In this document: piece by piece, positions 9,329 to 21,612 of the stretch
Layout: every line of letters starts with the position of its first letter
Numbering within the stretch: position 1 is the stretch's first letter
Assembly (NCBI RefSeq): GCF_026262505.1
Contig: NC_067208.1
Span: forward strand, 16,563,962 to 16,627,961
From: Trichomonas vaginalis G3
Lineage: Eukaryota > Parabasalia > Trichomonadida > Trichomonadidae
Reading direction: 5' to 3'
DNA length: 64,000 bases
Notes under the pieces: generated by a model
What the model was told of the DNA's origin: nothing
What the model saw: only the letters and a program-made list of their open reading frames with translations
The model's database searches: none
Translations under genes and position numbers: made by a program

Positions 9329-10275
9329 TTACAAGCGTTTTACATGGTATATGTTGCGATGGTTCATGACTTTAAACAGTTTTGTAGCTTCTATTTCTTC
9401 TTTTAGTACATCGAATGTTTTAACAATGCCGAAGGTTTCTTTATATTTCTTCTTGACGTCAGATAGAAGGAAATCGTCAGCAGTTGGATAATTTTTGTTC
9501 AGAAATGCTAACATGTCCATTTTATCTTCTGCTGGCTTTTCTACTTCTTTCTTTAAATCTGCATAGTCGTTTCTCATTCTTTCTATCTCTTTGACGGAGT
9601 AGTTATATTTCCTCATCGCTGCCTTACATTTTGAACATTGCGGGTTCATTTTTGCGTTATACATTGAAATTTGACCTGCTAAAACAACTAAGGCGTCAAT
9701 TGCTCTCTTCATCTCAAACATAGCGGGTCTTAGTTGTTCGTTCCATACTTTGCCTCTTCTATCTTTATCTCTTATTTCCCAAACACATTCAGCAACTAAT
9801 GAAACAAAGTTATCGTAGGTCTTAAATTCTTCAGATTTATATATGTCAGAAACATTCTTATAAACCATGTCGCAATCTTTGTCCATAACTTTATGGTTGC
9901 AATGAAAACCAAGGAATTCATAATTTACTTTACGTATGAACTTCTTTATTTCTACTGAGTCAGTTGTTTTGACTTCAATTTCGTCGAATTCAGGAATAGT
10001 TAGTTTTTGTTGTTGGATTTCAGGCAATTTGGGTAAATGGTCAATAATGTCCTGCATTTCATAAAGATACTGTTCATTTGTTTCATCTTTCGCACTACAG
10101 TCTAAATTACTTGTTAAAAGTTCTTGCTTTATCTTCTGGATTTTTGTTTCGAAAGTATATGAAGAAGGAATGAAGCTTTTCATCTCTACTAACATAGATG
10201 TTGGATTCATGACTAACGAGTTTTGGTGCTGTAGTTTGAATTGTTGTTGTGCCGATTGTTGAAATCATATCTTTA
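9329..10275 (-). CDS. putative DNA-binding protein, winged-helix-like C-terminus (open frame 9,329-10,210)
   Basis: The 293-residue product starting MNPTSMLVEMKSFIPS is nearly identical by eye to that of 46,317-47,255 in element B, although the two elements differ elsewhere. A CSKCKAAMRKY segment (about 200) could bind a metal. The last 65 residues (MDMLAFLNKNYPTADDFLLS ... FDVLKEEIEATKLFKV) look like a small winged helix. No named family. Iteron clusters of the same palindrome flank it on both sides here and in B, so I infer that it binds them, as initiator or regulator. Related sequence continues upstream to about 10,275; the locus may be broken once there. Confidence 0.6.
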
Positions 10276-10344
10276 CATACAAGATAAAAATTTTTCTTAG
10301 AAAAAAATTAGCGTTATTTTTCTTTCATAAGGAAATGTCAAAAA

Positions 10345-10430
10345 TTCATGATTTTCGAGAGTTTTAGACCATGTTAGAAAAGTGGTTAGAAAACGTGTTA
10401 GATCTAACATTCTAACATAAACATTATTTT
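10345..10430. repeat. palindromic iteron cluster upstream of the 9,329-10,210 gene
   Basis: Half-sites GTTAGAAAAGTGGTTAGAAAACG lead into the perfect palindrome TGTTAGATCTAACA (10,396-10,409), then TCTAACATAAAC. Element B has the same order at 47,660-47,725. The position between gene start and the AT-rich leader region fits an autoregulatory operator. Confidence 0.75.
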
Positions 10431-10507
10431 TTGGTGTAAATAAATGGTACCATTAATGATATCATGACTGTTCTCATTCATGTCTGATTTACATCTAATG
10501 AAAAAGT

Positions 10508-11601
10508 TTAGAAGAATTTTCTTATTCTTTCTGGCATATTTTTGTCTTTCCAGTACTCCCGCTCTAATGGTCCCAGATGTGTTGGCTTTGACTCTCTCAA
10601 GTTCTTAGATGGTATAACATCTTCAACACCTCCTTCATATCTTACTTTATAAGTGTCATCGTTTATGTTGTAGCCAAGTATTTCAATAACCACTCCTCGC
10701 TTTGCTTCGTCAATGGTTTCAGCAAGTTTGCCATTACTACTTTCAACTAACTTATGTCGAGGGTAAAATGCTATGGAGTCGTCAGCAGCTTTTATAAGAT
10801 ATCCATTACCTTGTGTAGAGTCTACGATATAATAGTTTCTACTTAACCTTAAACGTTTCTTTGTCAACGGTTTGTCGTCAAGTCGTCAAGAACTACACGA
10901 ACTTTTGTACCAGGAATGAGGGTAAATTGTGTTGAATTTCTGATATTTTGTGTTTGGCTTCGTTTCTTTTGTATATACTTTTCTTCTTGTTGTTGTGTCA
11001 TTGAATTTGGTGTATGTCCTGTTGTAGAATGTGTTGAGGAATTATATACTTCGAGAAAATGTTTCATTGTTTCTTCGGTAAAGTCTCGCTCTTGATTTAA
11101 ATCTCTGAGCGTTCTTATGAAGCGGTTTATGATGCCGAGTATGTTATGGTTATGGTCTTCAGTAGTGTAGTGAGTTATGTTATGCTTAATGAGAAATTCT
11201 GTGATTTCATTGCTGAGGTATGCACTGTCTTGGTCTGATGTTAAAGTACTTGGGTTATGTTCTGCTACAAACTTTTGTAAAACTCTTAACACTTCACGAG
11301 TTCCTTTATTTTTCATTGGATATGCATATGCTTTACGAGTGTTAACATTTATGAAGATGAGGAATGGTTTATGTCCTCCTTTTCTGCTTTGAATGAGAGT
11401 GTCAAATTGGTATGCGTCAGGAGTGTTGGAGTAAATTGGTAAAAAGTAGTCGTAAGGGTTTATTTTTGTTTGATGTACAACATTTTTGTCAAAGAACCTT
11501 TTCACTTCAGCTCTGTTAGTAAATCCCCAACTCTTTGCAGCTTCATTGAATTTCTTAAATGACCTCCATGGATGTTGTTCGAATACTTCTTTCAAGCTCA
11601 T
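10508..11601 (-). pseudogene. retroviral-type (DDE) integrase locus of element A
   Basis: The core (upstream part, starting MSLKEVFEQHPWRSFKKFNE near 11,601) has an rve-type fold: DAYQFDTLIQ, then STLTSDQDSAYLSN, then an NHNILGIINRFIRTLRDLNQ helix. These match Polinton c-integrases, which join element ends to the target. The downstream part (LSRNYYIVDSTQGNGYLIKA ... YKVRYEGGVEDVIPS) looks like the SH3/chromo-like C-terminal domain. The locus is not covered by one frame (about one break). It lies directly downstream of the fibre/collar genes on the same strand; the same neighbours are found in B. Confidence 0.8.
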
Positions 11602-11620
11602 TTATGTAAAGTTAAAGATT

Positions 11621-12289
11621 TTAACCAACTCGTATCCAAGCGTGCATTGTTATATAAGGAGGCATATAATCTTTTCCATTACCTGCTGGGTCTGTAATAC
11701 CAGCTACAACATGTGTATGATTTCCTGCAGTTCCACAGAAAATACCTGTGCTGAATCTTGGGTCAGTTGTGATATCATATCTATGCATTCCCTGTCTATC
11801 CGAACCCGCTGCAAGATTTGTATAACCTCTTTTTGTTATTGAATGTGAATGGTTTCCTTCCACAGATGTTCTTCCACTGAACCTATGCATATGTGAAGGA
11901 AGGTTTTCAATACCTATTTTCTTTGAACCTCCCATCTTCATTGACTGAGTATTAGTGTAGAATGGAAAACTGTCAACTATTTCATACCATCTACCACCAA
12001 ATAAAGTGTTTGGATTTATTGGATTCATAGACGTATAAACAGCTCCTATAGGATATATTAAATCATATATGCTCATAACTCTATAAACATATTCTAAAGA
12101 ACTTATGTCATTAAATACCATTTGGAATGTATCTCCCGGATGAAATGTTGCATTTGTTCCACTTTTATAATGTAATGTTAGTTCAATAGAATTATCCAAG
12201 AAAAATTCAAAAGTATCTGGTTGAAGACCTCTAACAAATTCAAATGGAGTTGCTGGTTCACCATTTATAATTTCTGTTGTAAATGTCAT
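11621..12289 (-). CDS. phage tail-collar-like protein (222 aa)
   Basis: The C-terminal 130 residues follow the phage collar/short tail fibre plan: YDLIYPIGAVYTSMNP, then GGRWYEIVDSFPF, ENLPSHMHRFS, GNHSHSITK, GNHTHVVAGI and finally YMPPYITMHAWIRVG. The H-x-H pairs are the metal-binding histidines usual in phage fibre trimers. The N-terminal 80 residues are unrelated to the homologue in element B. In phages these domains bind the host cell surface, so I infer an attachment role for a Polinton particle. It lies 26 bp downstream of the fibre-shaft gene; in element B shaft and collar are one protein. Confidence 0.75.
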   Translation of the reverse strand: MTFTTEIINGEPATPFEFVRGLQPDTFEFFLDNSIELTLHYKSGTNATFHPGDTFQMVFNDISSLEYVYRVMSIYDLIYPIGAVYTSMNPINPNTLFGGRWYEIVDSFPFYTNTQSMKMGGSKKIGIENLPSHMHRFSGRTSVEGNHSHSITKRGYTNLAAGSDRQGMHRYDITTDPRFSTGIFCGTAGNHTHVVAGITDPAGNGKDYMPPYITMHAWIRVG

Positions 12290-12315
12290 TGTATCTGGTT
12301 TCGAAAATTTCTTTG

Positions 12316-13518
12316 TTAGTTCTTCATCACATAAGTTTTGTCTGCTTTCTTATCTAACATTGTTGGTAGTTCATATGCTTCAAAGTTTCTGGCATGACTT
12401 TCAATGTTCCTGCAACTCTTATCTAAACTGTTAAGAGTATCTTTTACGCTTGTACTTGGATTTTCTAATGGTGCACTTGAACCAAGGTCAAAGTTCAATA
12501 TTATGTCGTCTGCTCTAACAGTAGTGAAGGATTTATGTGTATGGTTCTTGTCAGCTTTACTGTCTAATGTAGCTTGAAGTTCATTTATATCGGAGATGTT
12601 GTGTTTATGAGATTTCAAAACTTTGTTCGTTGCTTCGAGTTCAACTTTGTCAGCTTTACTTTTAATAGCATCTTCAAACGTTATTTTTGCCTTAACTCTT
12701 AACATAAATCTTGGTTCAACTAATACACCGTTAACATTGAAAGTAGAGGCATAAATTTCACCGGTATAACCAAATGCTTCTGGTGCTTTAGCTACATCAT
12801 ACTGTACAGTACAGCTTATGTCATAACCTTTAGCACGAATGTATTTATATCTTCTTTCATTAACATTTTTTGTCTTCGCTTCATCACTTCGTGTTAAATA
12901 TCCATGGTAGTCCGTTATAATCTGTTCGTCTGAAGTTATATAATGAACATGGTTCTTGTCCGCTTTACTATTTAATGTAGCTTGAAGTTCATTTATATCG
13001 GAGATGTTGTGTTTATGAGATTTCAAAACTTTGTTCATTGCGTCAAGTTCATTTTTGTCCGCTTTACTATTTAATGTAGCTTGAAGTTCATTTATATCGG
13101 AGATATTGTGTTTATGTTCTTTATCTGCTTTTTCGGCTAATTTCTCTTCTATCTCATTTATTTCAAGTTCATGCCTACCACCACCTCCCGAAGAAGTATT
13201 TTTCTTCAGCTCTTGAAGAACGTCCACTTCGCCATCTTTGGTGTCAATAATGAGACTTTGAGTTAAAACCTTTCCTGTCTTAATGGATGTTTGTAAAACT
13301 TCTTCTTCACCATGTTCGGGGTCATGGTCGTCATCATATCTTGTGAAATCAGAGATGTTGTCATACATTAAGCATATCTGTCTCAAAAGTTCTGCTATTT
13401 GAAACTGGAACGAAAGATATACAGAACTTTCATCATCTCCTAAAGTCAAGTCTGCTTTCTTAAGTATTTCTTGAATGTATGCAATGAGAACAGAGTACCT
13501 TGGAAAATATTCGAACAA
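12316..13518 (-). CDS. phage-like fibre shaft protein with HKHNISDI repeats (400 aa)
   Basis: Four copies of a unit of the type HKHNISDINELQATLNSKAD lie at about residues 135-155, 165-190, 305-330 and, shorter, near the C-terminus, mixed with KADK(T/N) segments. This is the repeat of phage long-tail and side-tail fibres, where it forms a trimeric beta/coiled shaft. The N-terminal 60 residues are helical and hydrophobic. A GGGG linker separates them from the shaft. Start MFEYFPRYSVLIAY is the first ATG of the frame. Coding-like sequence (prolines, threonines) continues upstream to about 13,580, so the true start is uncertain. Confidence 0.7.
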   Translation of the reverse strand: MFEYFPRYSVLIAYIQEILKKADLTLGDDESSVYLSFQFQIAELLRQICLMYDNISDFTRYDDDHDPEHGEEEVLQTSIKTGKVLTQSLIIDTKDGEVDVLQELKKNTSSGGGGRHELEINEIEEKLAEKADKEHKHNISDINELQATLNSKADKNELDAMNKVLKSHKHNISDINELQATLNSKADKNHVHYITSDEQIITDYHGYLTRSDEAKTKNVNERRYKYIRAKGYDISCTVQYDVAKAPEAFGYTGEIYASTFNVNGVLVEPRFMLRVKAKITFEDAIKSKADKVELEATNKVLKSHKHNISDINELQATLDSKADKNHTHKSFTTVRADDIILNFDLGSSAPLENPSTSVKDTLNSLDKSCRNIESHARNFEAYELPTMLDKKADKTYVMKN

Positions 13519-13841
13519 TATTTCATTAGCTGTTGGTTTTGGTGGTTCTTTTACTTCTGGAGTTTCTGTTGTTTCATTCCTTCTGTAGGTTTTGTGGAGT
13601 TTTCTGCATCTCTTGACTTCAATGCTTTGCTCTCAAAGACCTAAATTTAGAGCACCGGGTTTTACAAAGGACTTATTAAAATGCTTTAATAGTTCCTTGG
13701 TAAGTTATTGTTAGCATTAAGTAAGTTCCTTATGCTTCCATCATGTACGTCCATAGCACTACATGTGTAGCTCAATCGACACATAAACGATTCAAAAAAA
13801 TGATAGCATACATACCGTGTAACAAACCTGGTCACTCCAAT
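13519..13841. other. spacer between fibre genes and first capsid-block copy
   Basis: No gene seen apart from a possible 5' extension of the fibre gene up to about 13,580. From about 13,620 the sequence resembles nothing else in the window. At about 13,842 it passes abruptly into the first copy of the capsid block. Confidence 0.5.
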
Positions 13842-16800
13842 TCAACGTTTCACCTCCTTTCATAACGTATATATCTTGTCAATGACATTTAGGCTATGGA
13901 AACACCACAGCAAGCATGTCGGGTTCTATTTCTTTGATGGTTTATATCGTCTGCCTCTGTCAAAAGTTTCAATAGTTCTTTCAAACTTCACGAGGTGCGA
14001 TGACATATGAGTTCACTTTTACAGGGTTGTGTTCGACCAAGTTTAACATTATACCCAAAGCTTGACAAAATCTTCTCCTGAGTTTTAAGTTTGTCTTTAA
14101 GTTGTTGTAGTCGTTTCGAATTATCTGCAACAGAACTTAAGTCTCTGCTAACTTCAGGGTATGTTGTTGTTCTTTTACAGCGAACTATTGTTATACCATC
14201 TTGTGCTTCGTATGGTTTCCCCACTTCAACATCTCTTTCTTTGACATTGACAACAACACTTTGACTGTTTGTTTGAGTTGGGAATTTAACTTCACATCTG
14301 CCACCGCCATTAAACCTTTTGAAACACTTTACGCTTCTATTTTTCGGAAATGACATTTTACTTCAAATAAAAAGATGGACGTATTTGAGTATCTCTTCGA
14401 ATATGAAGCAAACAAAGTTTACACACACAAACAATACAAATACATTGACAGAATAGTTCTTTATACAAACAATGGAAAATGTTATAGAATAGCAAGTTTT
14501 GCTTGAAACCAAAATATTTTCATAAAGCAAAGGAAAGTTGGTATAACGAATGGTGAAAGTTCTTTAAGCAGACAAAAATATAACAACAAAACTTACAGAT
14601 ATTCTAAAGGTAAGTTTATAATTACAATATTATGTCAAAACTGGCGTACTGTCAATATTTGACGGAGAGAAGTCAGTTTCAAGAACAACTTACTGACCTG
14701 CTGTCCCAAAATCTGCTCGATGGAAGCTGTCGTTATGCCAATCTGAGGAGCCCCAGCAGGTTTCATCGAACGAATTTTCAAAAGAGCATCTTTCCGCTGA
14801 AAGTGCCTATTGGTTTTTGTAAACTTCTTTGCTTCAATTCATCTGGACCGTCTCTGTACCAGTATATTGTATTTGTACAGTACCAACAGTTGAAATACCA
14901 CCCATAAAGTCTTCTGAGGCAGCAAATGGACATGCCAAAGCCAAAAGTTTGAACGGTCTTCCATTTGTATATTGAGTTTTTGAGCTCTCTGTATGGGTCC
15001 ATACTTTCAACATATGGCATAATAGAACTTTTGCATTTCAGGGTTAATGGGTTGTTGTGAAGTTTGTTGTTAAAGTTCATAGCATTCTAATGTCAAGTTG
15101 TATGACCTCATATCCTCAACTGTAGAATATTCTTCTCTTGGATAATATTTGCCATCTATGTTTATATGATATTTAATACCAGGGTGTAGAAAGCAAGAAT
15201 AGTCATTTATAGTTCGTCCTGAACAGTACAAACATAGTACTGCATGTTTCATTGCAGTTGTTAAAGCAATATCTGTTCTTGCACCTGCGCGTCAGCACTT
15301 TGGTTTGCCAACTTCACCTGCAAAGTCTTTGAACAGATATTGGTGTATAGGGAACATAGTGGAACTGCAATATATTGGCAGCTAAGCATTTGAAATATCT
15401 GGGTCCAACATATAGACTGCAAGTCTGCTTTCTATTCTCTTGCATGTCAAATTTTTCGCATGTAGAACTTCTGGTCCCAAGCATCTCCAGCAGCATTGAA
15501 ATAATAGTTTACTTCAGTGGTTGAGGTTGAGAACCAAAAGTTCTAAGTCAACTTTGTTTTTGCAAAAGTCGGCGAATGACATTTTATTTGTTCCCACTAC
15601 TTCTTAAGAGTGAATGGGTCTTGTGTTGTGCAATGACTAAAGTTTATTTTTGCTGTGGAGTAAGTTCAATAGAAATTTTTCCTGCCCAGTTTGGCAAGTA
15701 TCATTAAAAACCTGAAGATGAGGAAAAGATGAAAAGAGGAACTCTAAGTTTCAGTTTTACTTTGGTTACTGCTGCTGCAGTGTTTTGTCCAGAAAGGTTA
15801 ACATAACTTCCTCCTGGAACGTTAGGGTCAAGTCTTCTTATTTTCTCAATAGTTGCATAACTGTGTCTGTTTGTTCTCTAGCTTGTGGTTTGTACTGAGT
15901 TTCTCAAAGCGAACCATTCATAGTTTGCCCATGTTACTGTTTGAACTAAAGTCAGAGTTTAGAATATATCTTATATCCCATGAAAACTTCTGGAGCATTA
16001 TTGGTATCCGACATAGAAAATTCCATTGCAACCTTTCTTGTCAGACAACTTGGCAGAAGGTTTTATTTCAATGTCTTGTTCCACGTATAAGAAAGAGTTG
16101 TCAATAGAAATTAATATGAACCTGTCGCAAGCAATATCTACTGTTGTTGAAGAACGTCTCCAACTCACCTACGTTTCCATAAGAAACAGCAGTTGTATAT
16201 TCGTAAGTTCAGGAACTATTTCTGACCTTCTAATGGCATTGTCGCATTCGTATACCATTCGGAAACATTTCCATTCATAGCATCCAAAATCTGGTGGCGT
16301 TATATTCTGAGCGCGACGTACATTTCATATGAGTAAAAATATAGAATAGTTTGGAATTTTATGTCATAATAGAACCCACGTGGACCAAGCTTTACTTTCT
16401 TCCTGACTGAGTTTTTAACTCTTCTTTTTCCTTCATTCCTCTGCTTGAAGTTGTTGCAATCTTTGCATTATGTTCATCTAGTATGTTGCAAATTCCATGT
16501 CCTTTTTGCCTTTTGGACTCTGGTCGCCCATCTCAGGTAACCTATATCCTAGAAAGAGTTTTGTCATAGTCTGTATTTGAGTCTCGCGTATTGTTTGCCA
16601 TGACTCTTTCCTGAGTTCCGGTTCAAGCTCTTCAAACAGGGCCTGTCCATATGAATATGCTCGTTTCCAAATATATGTTTTTGTGTGCCATTCTGGTTTT
16701 CTTTCCATGTTACCAAAATATCTTTTGTGAATGGGAAAGCTTCTTACCCAATCTTTCAGTCTTGCGTCGTTTTATTCTGTAGTTGGTTTTTATTTGTCAA

Positions 16801-19257
16801 GAACATGTTTTCAATACTACATTTCATTTGGTACTGTCCATTTGAGTTTTCTTAAATATTCACCCCTTCTCGGTTCATTGTCTGCAAAGTAAGTTTTTAT
16901 GACATTTTGCAAACTTTCGTTTGCCAAGGTCATGTACAATAGGTTCTCTTCCTTCTACTCGCCTCCCAACTTTCTTCTAACTCTCACCAAAGTTATACCA
17001 TCTTTATGGGTTCTGCTGTAGTTCTTTTGAGATAAATGTTCTAGAACGTCAGGTGTTATATTTCCATCAGCCATGTTCATTTCATACTGGTTCCAAAATA
17101 TCTGCATCGTTTCATATCTTTCCATGGCATTAAAGCCGCCGCTTAAAATACCAGCTATATCTGGTTCACCATTCCGACTTCCATTGCCGTCTACAAAACT
17201 TCTTGGAATTGGGTTTGTAAGTTTATGAACCACCTATCCGGGTTAGCTTTATGACCCCATCTCATTGTAGTTCCATCGTCTGCAGAAACAAAATAGGTTT
17301 GTTTCCATCTGGTTAGGTTTCTGAATGAACTTTAAACAATGTTTCATTTCTATATGTTTTCTTGAAATTTAACCTTTTATTTTCACCGAGTTCATCCGAA
17401 GATTGAACGTTAAATGCTCGTAAGTAAAAAGGGTTGTTGTATTTGTGTACATTTTTTTTCAGTCTTCCATTCTATGCTGAATATTTTCATCTGCGTGTTG
17501 GAGTCTTTTGTATGTCGGCAAACATTTTCGATATTCTTCTACTATGTCAGCCGATCTTTCTTAGACTCTTGGAAAGTATTCCATATTCACCTCATACTCT
17601 TGTTGAGGGTCAAGATTTTTCGGCTGTTTCCAAATCTTCATCTAGTTCTGTGAAGTTAGTTTCCAAAGGAGGACTTGTTCGTTTCCTTCAGGCTCTTCTA
17701 GCTGTTGTTGCTGAACTATTTCTTCCAGTCTGGTTGTATCTGAACTTCTTCCTGTGAGTTTCTTGTACCTCATCTGCTGGCATTCATATATTCCGAGACC
17801 GTTTTCAACAATCTTCCCTATCTACGTCATCCGCATTCATAAGCTTTTGTTCTTTCGTTCCGTCTCTATTTTTTACGCGTTTTCATGGACGAAAGTTGAA
17901 TTGTCATTTAGCTCTGAACCATCAAAATATTCTCGGAGTAAAATCGTCATGTCATTTGGATGATATGCTATTAAATCATATCCCTTAGCGAGCTTGTATT
18001 TTCCAGCGTTTGAGATTATATCCGTTTTGGTGCTGAGCCATAAACTAAATAGGTCGGGTCAGTATTTCCTTCCTTGAACTTTCTAATAGCTTCTTTATAT
18101 CTGTCACTAAAGTCAACAGTATCTGGGAAACCACATCTTCTTTAAGCATTTTTTAGAATTCTTGCGTTTCCTTGTTCTCTACTTCTTTTATGTCCTTGCT
18201 CTTTTGTGTTGTTTATGTGTTGAGGGTTTTGCTGTTGTTGTTGTTGTGTTGTTGTAATGTTGGTTGTTGTGTGGTGTTGTGTTGTGTTGGGTTTTGGTGC
18301 ATGCCTGTGTCTATGTCCATGTGACGATGTGTAAATGTTTTAGGTAGTCCTGGTTCAGGTGCTTCTCTTTGGAGGGTTTGTGTATATAAGTTCCACAGCT
18401 GGCACATATGTTCCATCTGTCAGCATAATGTCCTACCTGACTTTTCGTTTTTTAAGAAAGCATTTACTAGGTCTGTTTTGGTCTGTTGTAACTCTTTTTC
18501 TTGACTTTTCACAACAGTTGCTCTAACGGCGTCATAGGCACTTTGAACTGCCTGTCTCGTTGCTGCATCTGTTATTTTCGTCATATTTTGTGCTACTTCT
18601 TTTAACTCTTGTCGAAACCTTCAGACTTCAGTTTCTTTCCAGATGAGAAGTCGTTCACTTGTTTCACCTTACTATGAAGAGCTCTCGAAGCCGTCTTAAA
18701 GTCAGCATTTGTTAAAGCTTTCATTTGAACTATCTTCATCCGCTTGTTTTTGTTCCTTATTGACCCTATGAGTTGGGCTGCTTAGCGTGGCTTGGGCATC
18801 TAACCAGTCATTGTTAGCTTTTATATATTCTGACGCTTTCATTGCCTTTGCATACCGCCGTCGTTATTTTTACTTTCTTGTGCTAAGTTTTCTACTGTAC
18901 GTTTGGTTTTGCAACTGTAAAGTTTTTCTGCCTTTACATTTGCTTCAACTCCTTTTTATACTCATCGCTATCCATATATGTCTTCAGGGCCTTTTTGTTT
19001 TATCTTCTTCATCTATTCAGTACTTTATATCGAGTAGCGTATGGTTTTTCCAAATTTACAAACATCTTTATCCATTTTTGCTACTTCTGCTGCTTTTTCT
19101 GACACTTTTTCGCATATTCCTCTTACTTAGTTCTTCAGTTGTTCTTACTTTCTTCTTATTTCTCTACGTTTAACTCATTTAGTTTCTTTGTGTGTCTGTC
19201 ATATTCTAGTTTCTTATCGTTTTCACTTATTTGCTTCTGGTATGTCTATGTTTTGAC
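13842..19257. pseudogene. capsid block, copy 1: densely broken copy of 21.67-27.07 kb
   Basis: Follows the third copy base by base over about 5.4 kb and in the same order: MSFPKNR-type gene (13.84-14.36 kb, reverse), MDVF-type gene (14.37-14.80 kb, forward), capsid (14.69-16.29 kb, reverse), coiled-coil structural gene (16.33-18.97 kb, reverse) and part of the small basic-protein gene (to 19,257). It has dozens of breaks. They are almost all one-base length changes with very few substitutions, which is unlike natural decay. It ends inside a gene and passes directly into capsid sequence of copy 2. All short frames inside are pieces, not genes. Confidence 0.85.
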
Positions 19258-20663
19258 TTTTTGACATCTGAACATAAGTGAACTGCAAATATATTTGGCA
19301 TTAAAAGCATTTGAAATATCTGGTCCAACATATAGACTGCAAGTCTTTTCTTTCTCTTGCATTCAAATTTTCGCATGTAACTTAACTGGGTCCCAAGCAT
19401 CTCCAGCAGCATTGAGAATAATAGTTTACTTCAGGTTGAGGTTTGAGAAACCAAAGTCTAAGTCAACTTTGTTTTTGCAAAAGTCGGCGAATGACATTTT
19501 ATTTGTCCCACTACTTCTGTAAGAGTGAATGTGTCTTGTGTTGGTGCAATGACTAAGTTATTTTTGCTGGAGTAAGTTCAATAGAAATTTTTCCTGCCCA
19601 GTTTGGCAAGTATCTTAAAAACCTGAAGATGAGGAAAGATGACAAAGAACTCAAAGTTCAGTTTTTACTTTGGTTACTGCTGCTGCAGTTTGTCCAGAAA
19701 GGTTAACATAAACTCCTGGAACGTTAGGGTCAAGTCTTCTTATTTTCTCAATAGTTGCATACTGGTTCGTGTTGTCTCTAGCTGTGGTTGTACTGAGATT
19801 TCTCAAAGCGAACCATTCATAGTTTGCCATGTTACTGTTTGAACAAGTCAGATTAGAATATATCTTATATCCCATGAAAACTTCTGGAGCATATTGGTAC
19901 CGACATAGAAAATTCCATTGCAACCTTTCTTGCAGACAACTTGGCAGAAGGTTTATTTCAATTCTGTTCCACGTATAAGAAAGAGTGTCAATAGAAATTA
20001 TATGAAACCTGTCGCAAGCAATACTACTGTTGTTGAAGAACCTTCTCCCAACTCACCTACGTTTCCATAAGAAACAGCAGTTGTATATTCGTAAGTTCCA
20101 GGAACTATTTCTGACCTTCTCAGATTGCATGTCGCATTCGTTATATACCATTCGGAACATTCCATTCATAGCATCCAAACTGTTGGCGTTATATTCTGAG
20201 CGGCGTAACATTCATAGATAAAAATAAGAATAGTGGATTTATATGTCATAATAGAACCCACGTGGACCAAGCTTTACTTTTTCCTGACTGAGTTTTTAAC
20301 TCTTCTTTTTCCTTCATTCCCTCTGCTTGAAGTTGTTGCATCTTTGCATATGTTCATCTAGTATGTTGCAAATTCCCATGTCCTTTTTGCCTTTGGACTC
20401 TGGTCGCCCATCTCAGGTAACCTATATCTAGAAAGAGTTTGTCATAGTCTGTATTTGAGTCTTCGCGTATTGTTTGCAGACTCTTTCCTGAGTTTCCGGT
20501 TCAAGCTCTTCAAACAGTGCCTGTCCATATGGAATATGCTCGTTTCCAAATATATGTTTTTGTAGCCATTCTGTTTTCTTTCCATGTTACCAATATATCT
20601 TTTGTGATGGGAAAGCTTCTACCCAATCTTCATCTTGCGTCGTTTATTTCTGTAGTTGGTTTT
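19258..20663 (-). pseudogene. capsid block, copy 2: partial, densely broken
   Basis: Corresponds to 23.16-24.60 kb of copy 3: the N-terminal two thirds of the capsid gene (19,258-20,215) and the C-terminal part of the coiled-coil structural gene (20,235-20,663). Breaks are again numerous and mostly length changes. Both borders cut genes in mid-course: left against copy 1, right (about 20,663) against the 5' part of a D5-like helicase gene. Confidence 0.85.
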
Positions 20664-20775
20664 ATAAACGTTTCAAAATTCTCGATCTGCTTTGTTTATA
20701 GTCTCTAAATGGACACATATTTCTGAACGCTTGGAAGTCATAAAAATCTGAAAACGTCTATGTTTACATTTTTAT
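20664..20775 (-). pseudogene. 5' remnant of a D5-like helicase gene
   Basis: Matches 51,057-51,158 of element B, where it is the beginning of the helicase locus (MYRIDVSDFYDFQAF). Only the first 30 or so codons are present here; the rest of the gene is missing at the junction with copy 2 near 20,663. It has the same TTTTTATAAAAATAAAAAAA leader as in B. Confidence 0.7.
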
Positions 20776-20797
20776 AAAAATAAAAAAAAATATTTTT

Positions 20798-21594
20798 TTA
20801 TTCTTGAGCTATTTGTTGTCTTGAGCTATTTGTTGCATTTGTTGTTCTTGAGCTATTTGTTGTTGAAGTTGTTCTTACAATACTTTCACAGTTGCATCTT
20901 CCAATTCGAAACTTTCTGCCGTCATTGACAAATACATAGGACATAAAAGTTTTACAGGAACAAAGTTTGCGTCAACTAAGGTTAAGTTTATGTTTGCTAA
21001 AGTGTTTGAGTTCACTAAGGTTGAAATTCTGCATTCGAATGAACAATAGGCAAACCAGCAGAGAAAGTGTTGTTTATACGCATAAGTATCTTTTGGTCAT
21101 AGTAGTTTCTGTCGACATTCGAATAACACTTTGAACCTAAGTTTGAAACAATATATAAATTGGTGTGCTTAATGTCAATGGAATAGACAAACCTTGTATG
21201 ACACCTTTTCCTGTTATAGGAAACTGTTGGTAGTAAAACCAGATATAAGTTTTGTATTATAGCTCATATCGTTTATACTAAACTCAGTCGGACATCCAAA
21301 CATAATGAAACCTGCTCTAGTTGCAGCACATGTTACATCCGTCCTTAAAGTATTAAATAAGTCAACAAAACCTGTTGGTGGTATATCTGAGTAAGTATCT
21401 TCAAAGGAGTATTTTTTACCATTCACAACAATAAAATCTTCTGGTGTCAAAAGAGCAAAACAGGCTTTAGTCGTCATCGTGTTTAAGGTCAGTTTACAAT
21501 ATCGTCCTTGAGGACTTTGTAAGTTTGTTGTTATAGAATTATATGACTCAGGGTTTTTAGTCGTAATAGTATAAACCACTATGTCTTCTGCCAT
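20798..21594 (-). pseudogene. minor structural protein locus, MAEDI type (element A)
   Basis: Begins MAEDIVVYTITTKNPESYNS at 21,594 and is nearly identical to 51,188-51,983 in element B. The product is beta-rich (many V, I, T, F, alternating polar and non-polar), about 250 codons, ending in a glutamine-rich tail (QQQIAQEQQ). No family is recognised. Position next to capsid genes and the predicted beta sandwich suggest a penton or minor capsid protein. Several breaks in the 3' half. Confidence 0.6.
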
Positions 21595-21612
21595 TTACTT
21601 AGCAACTAAATT

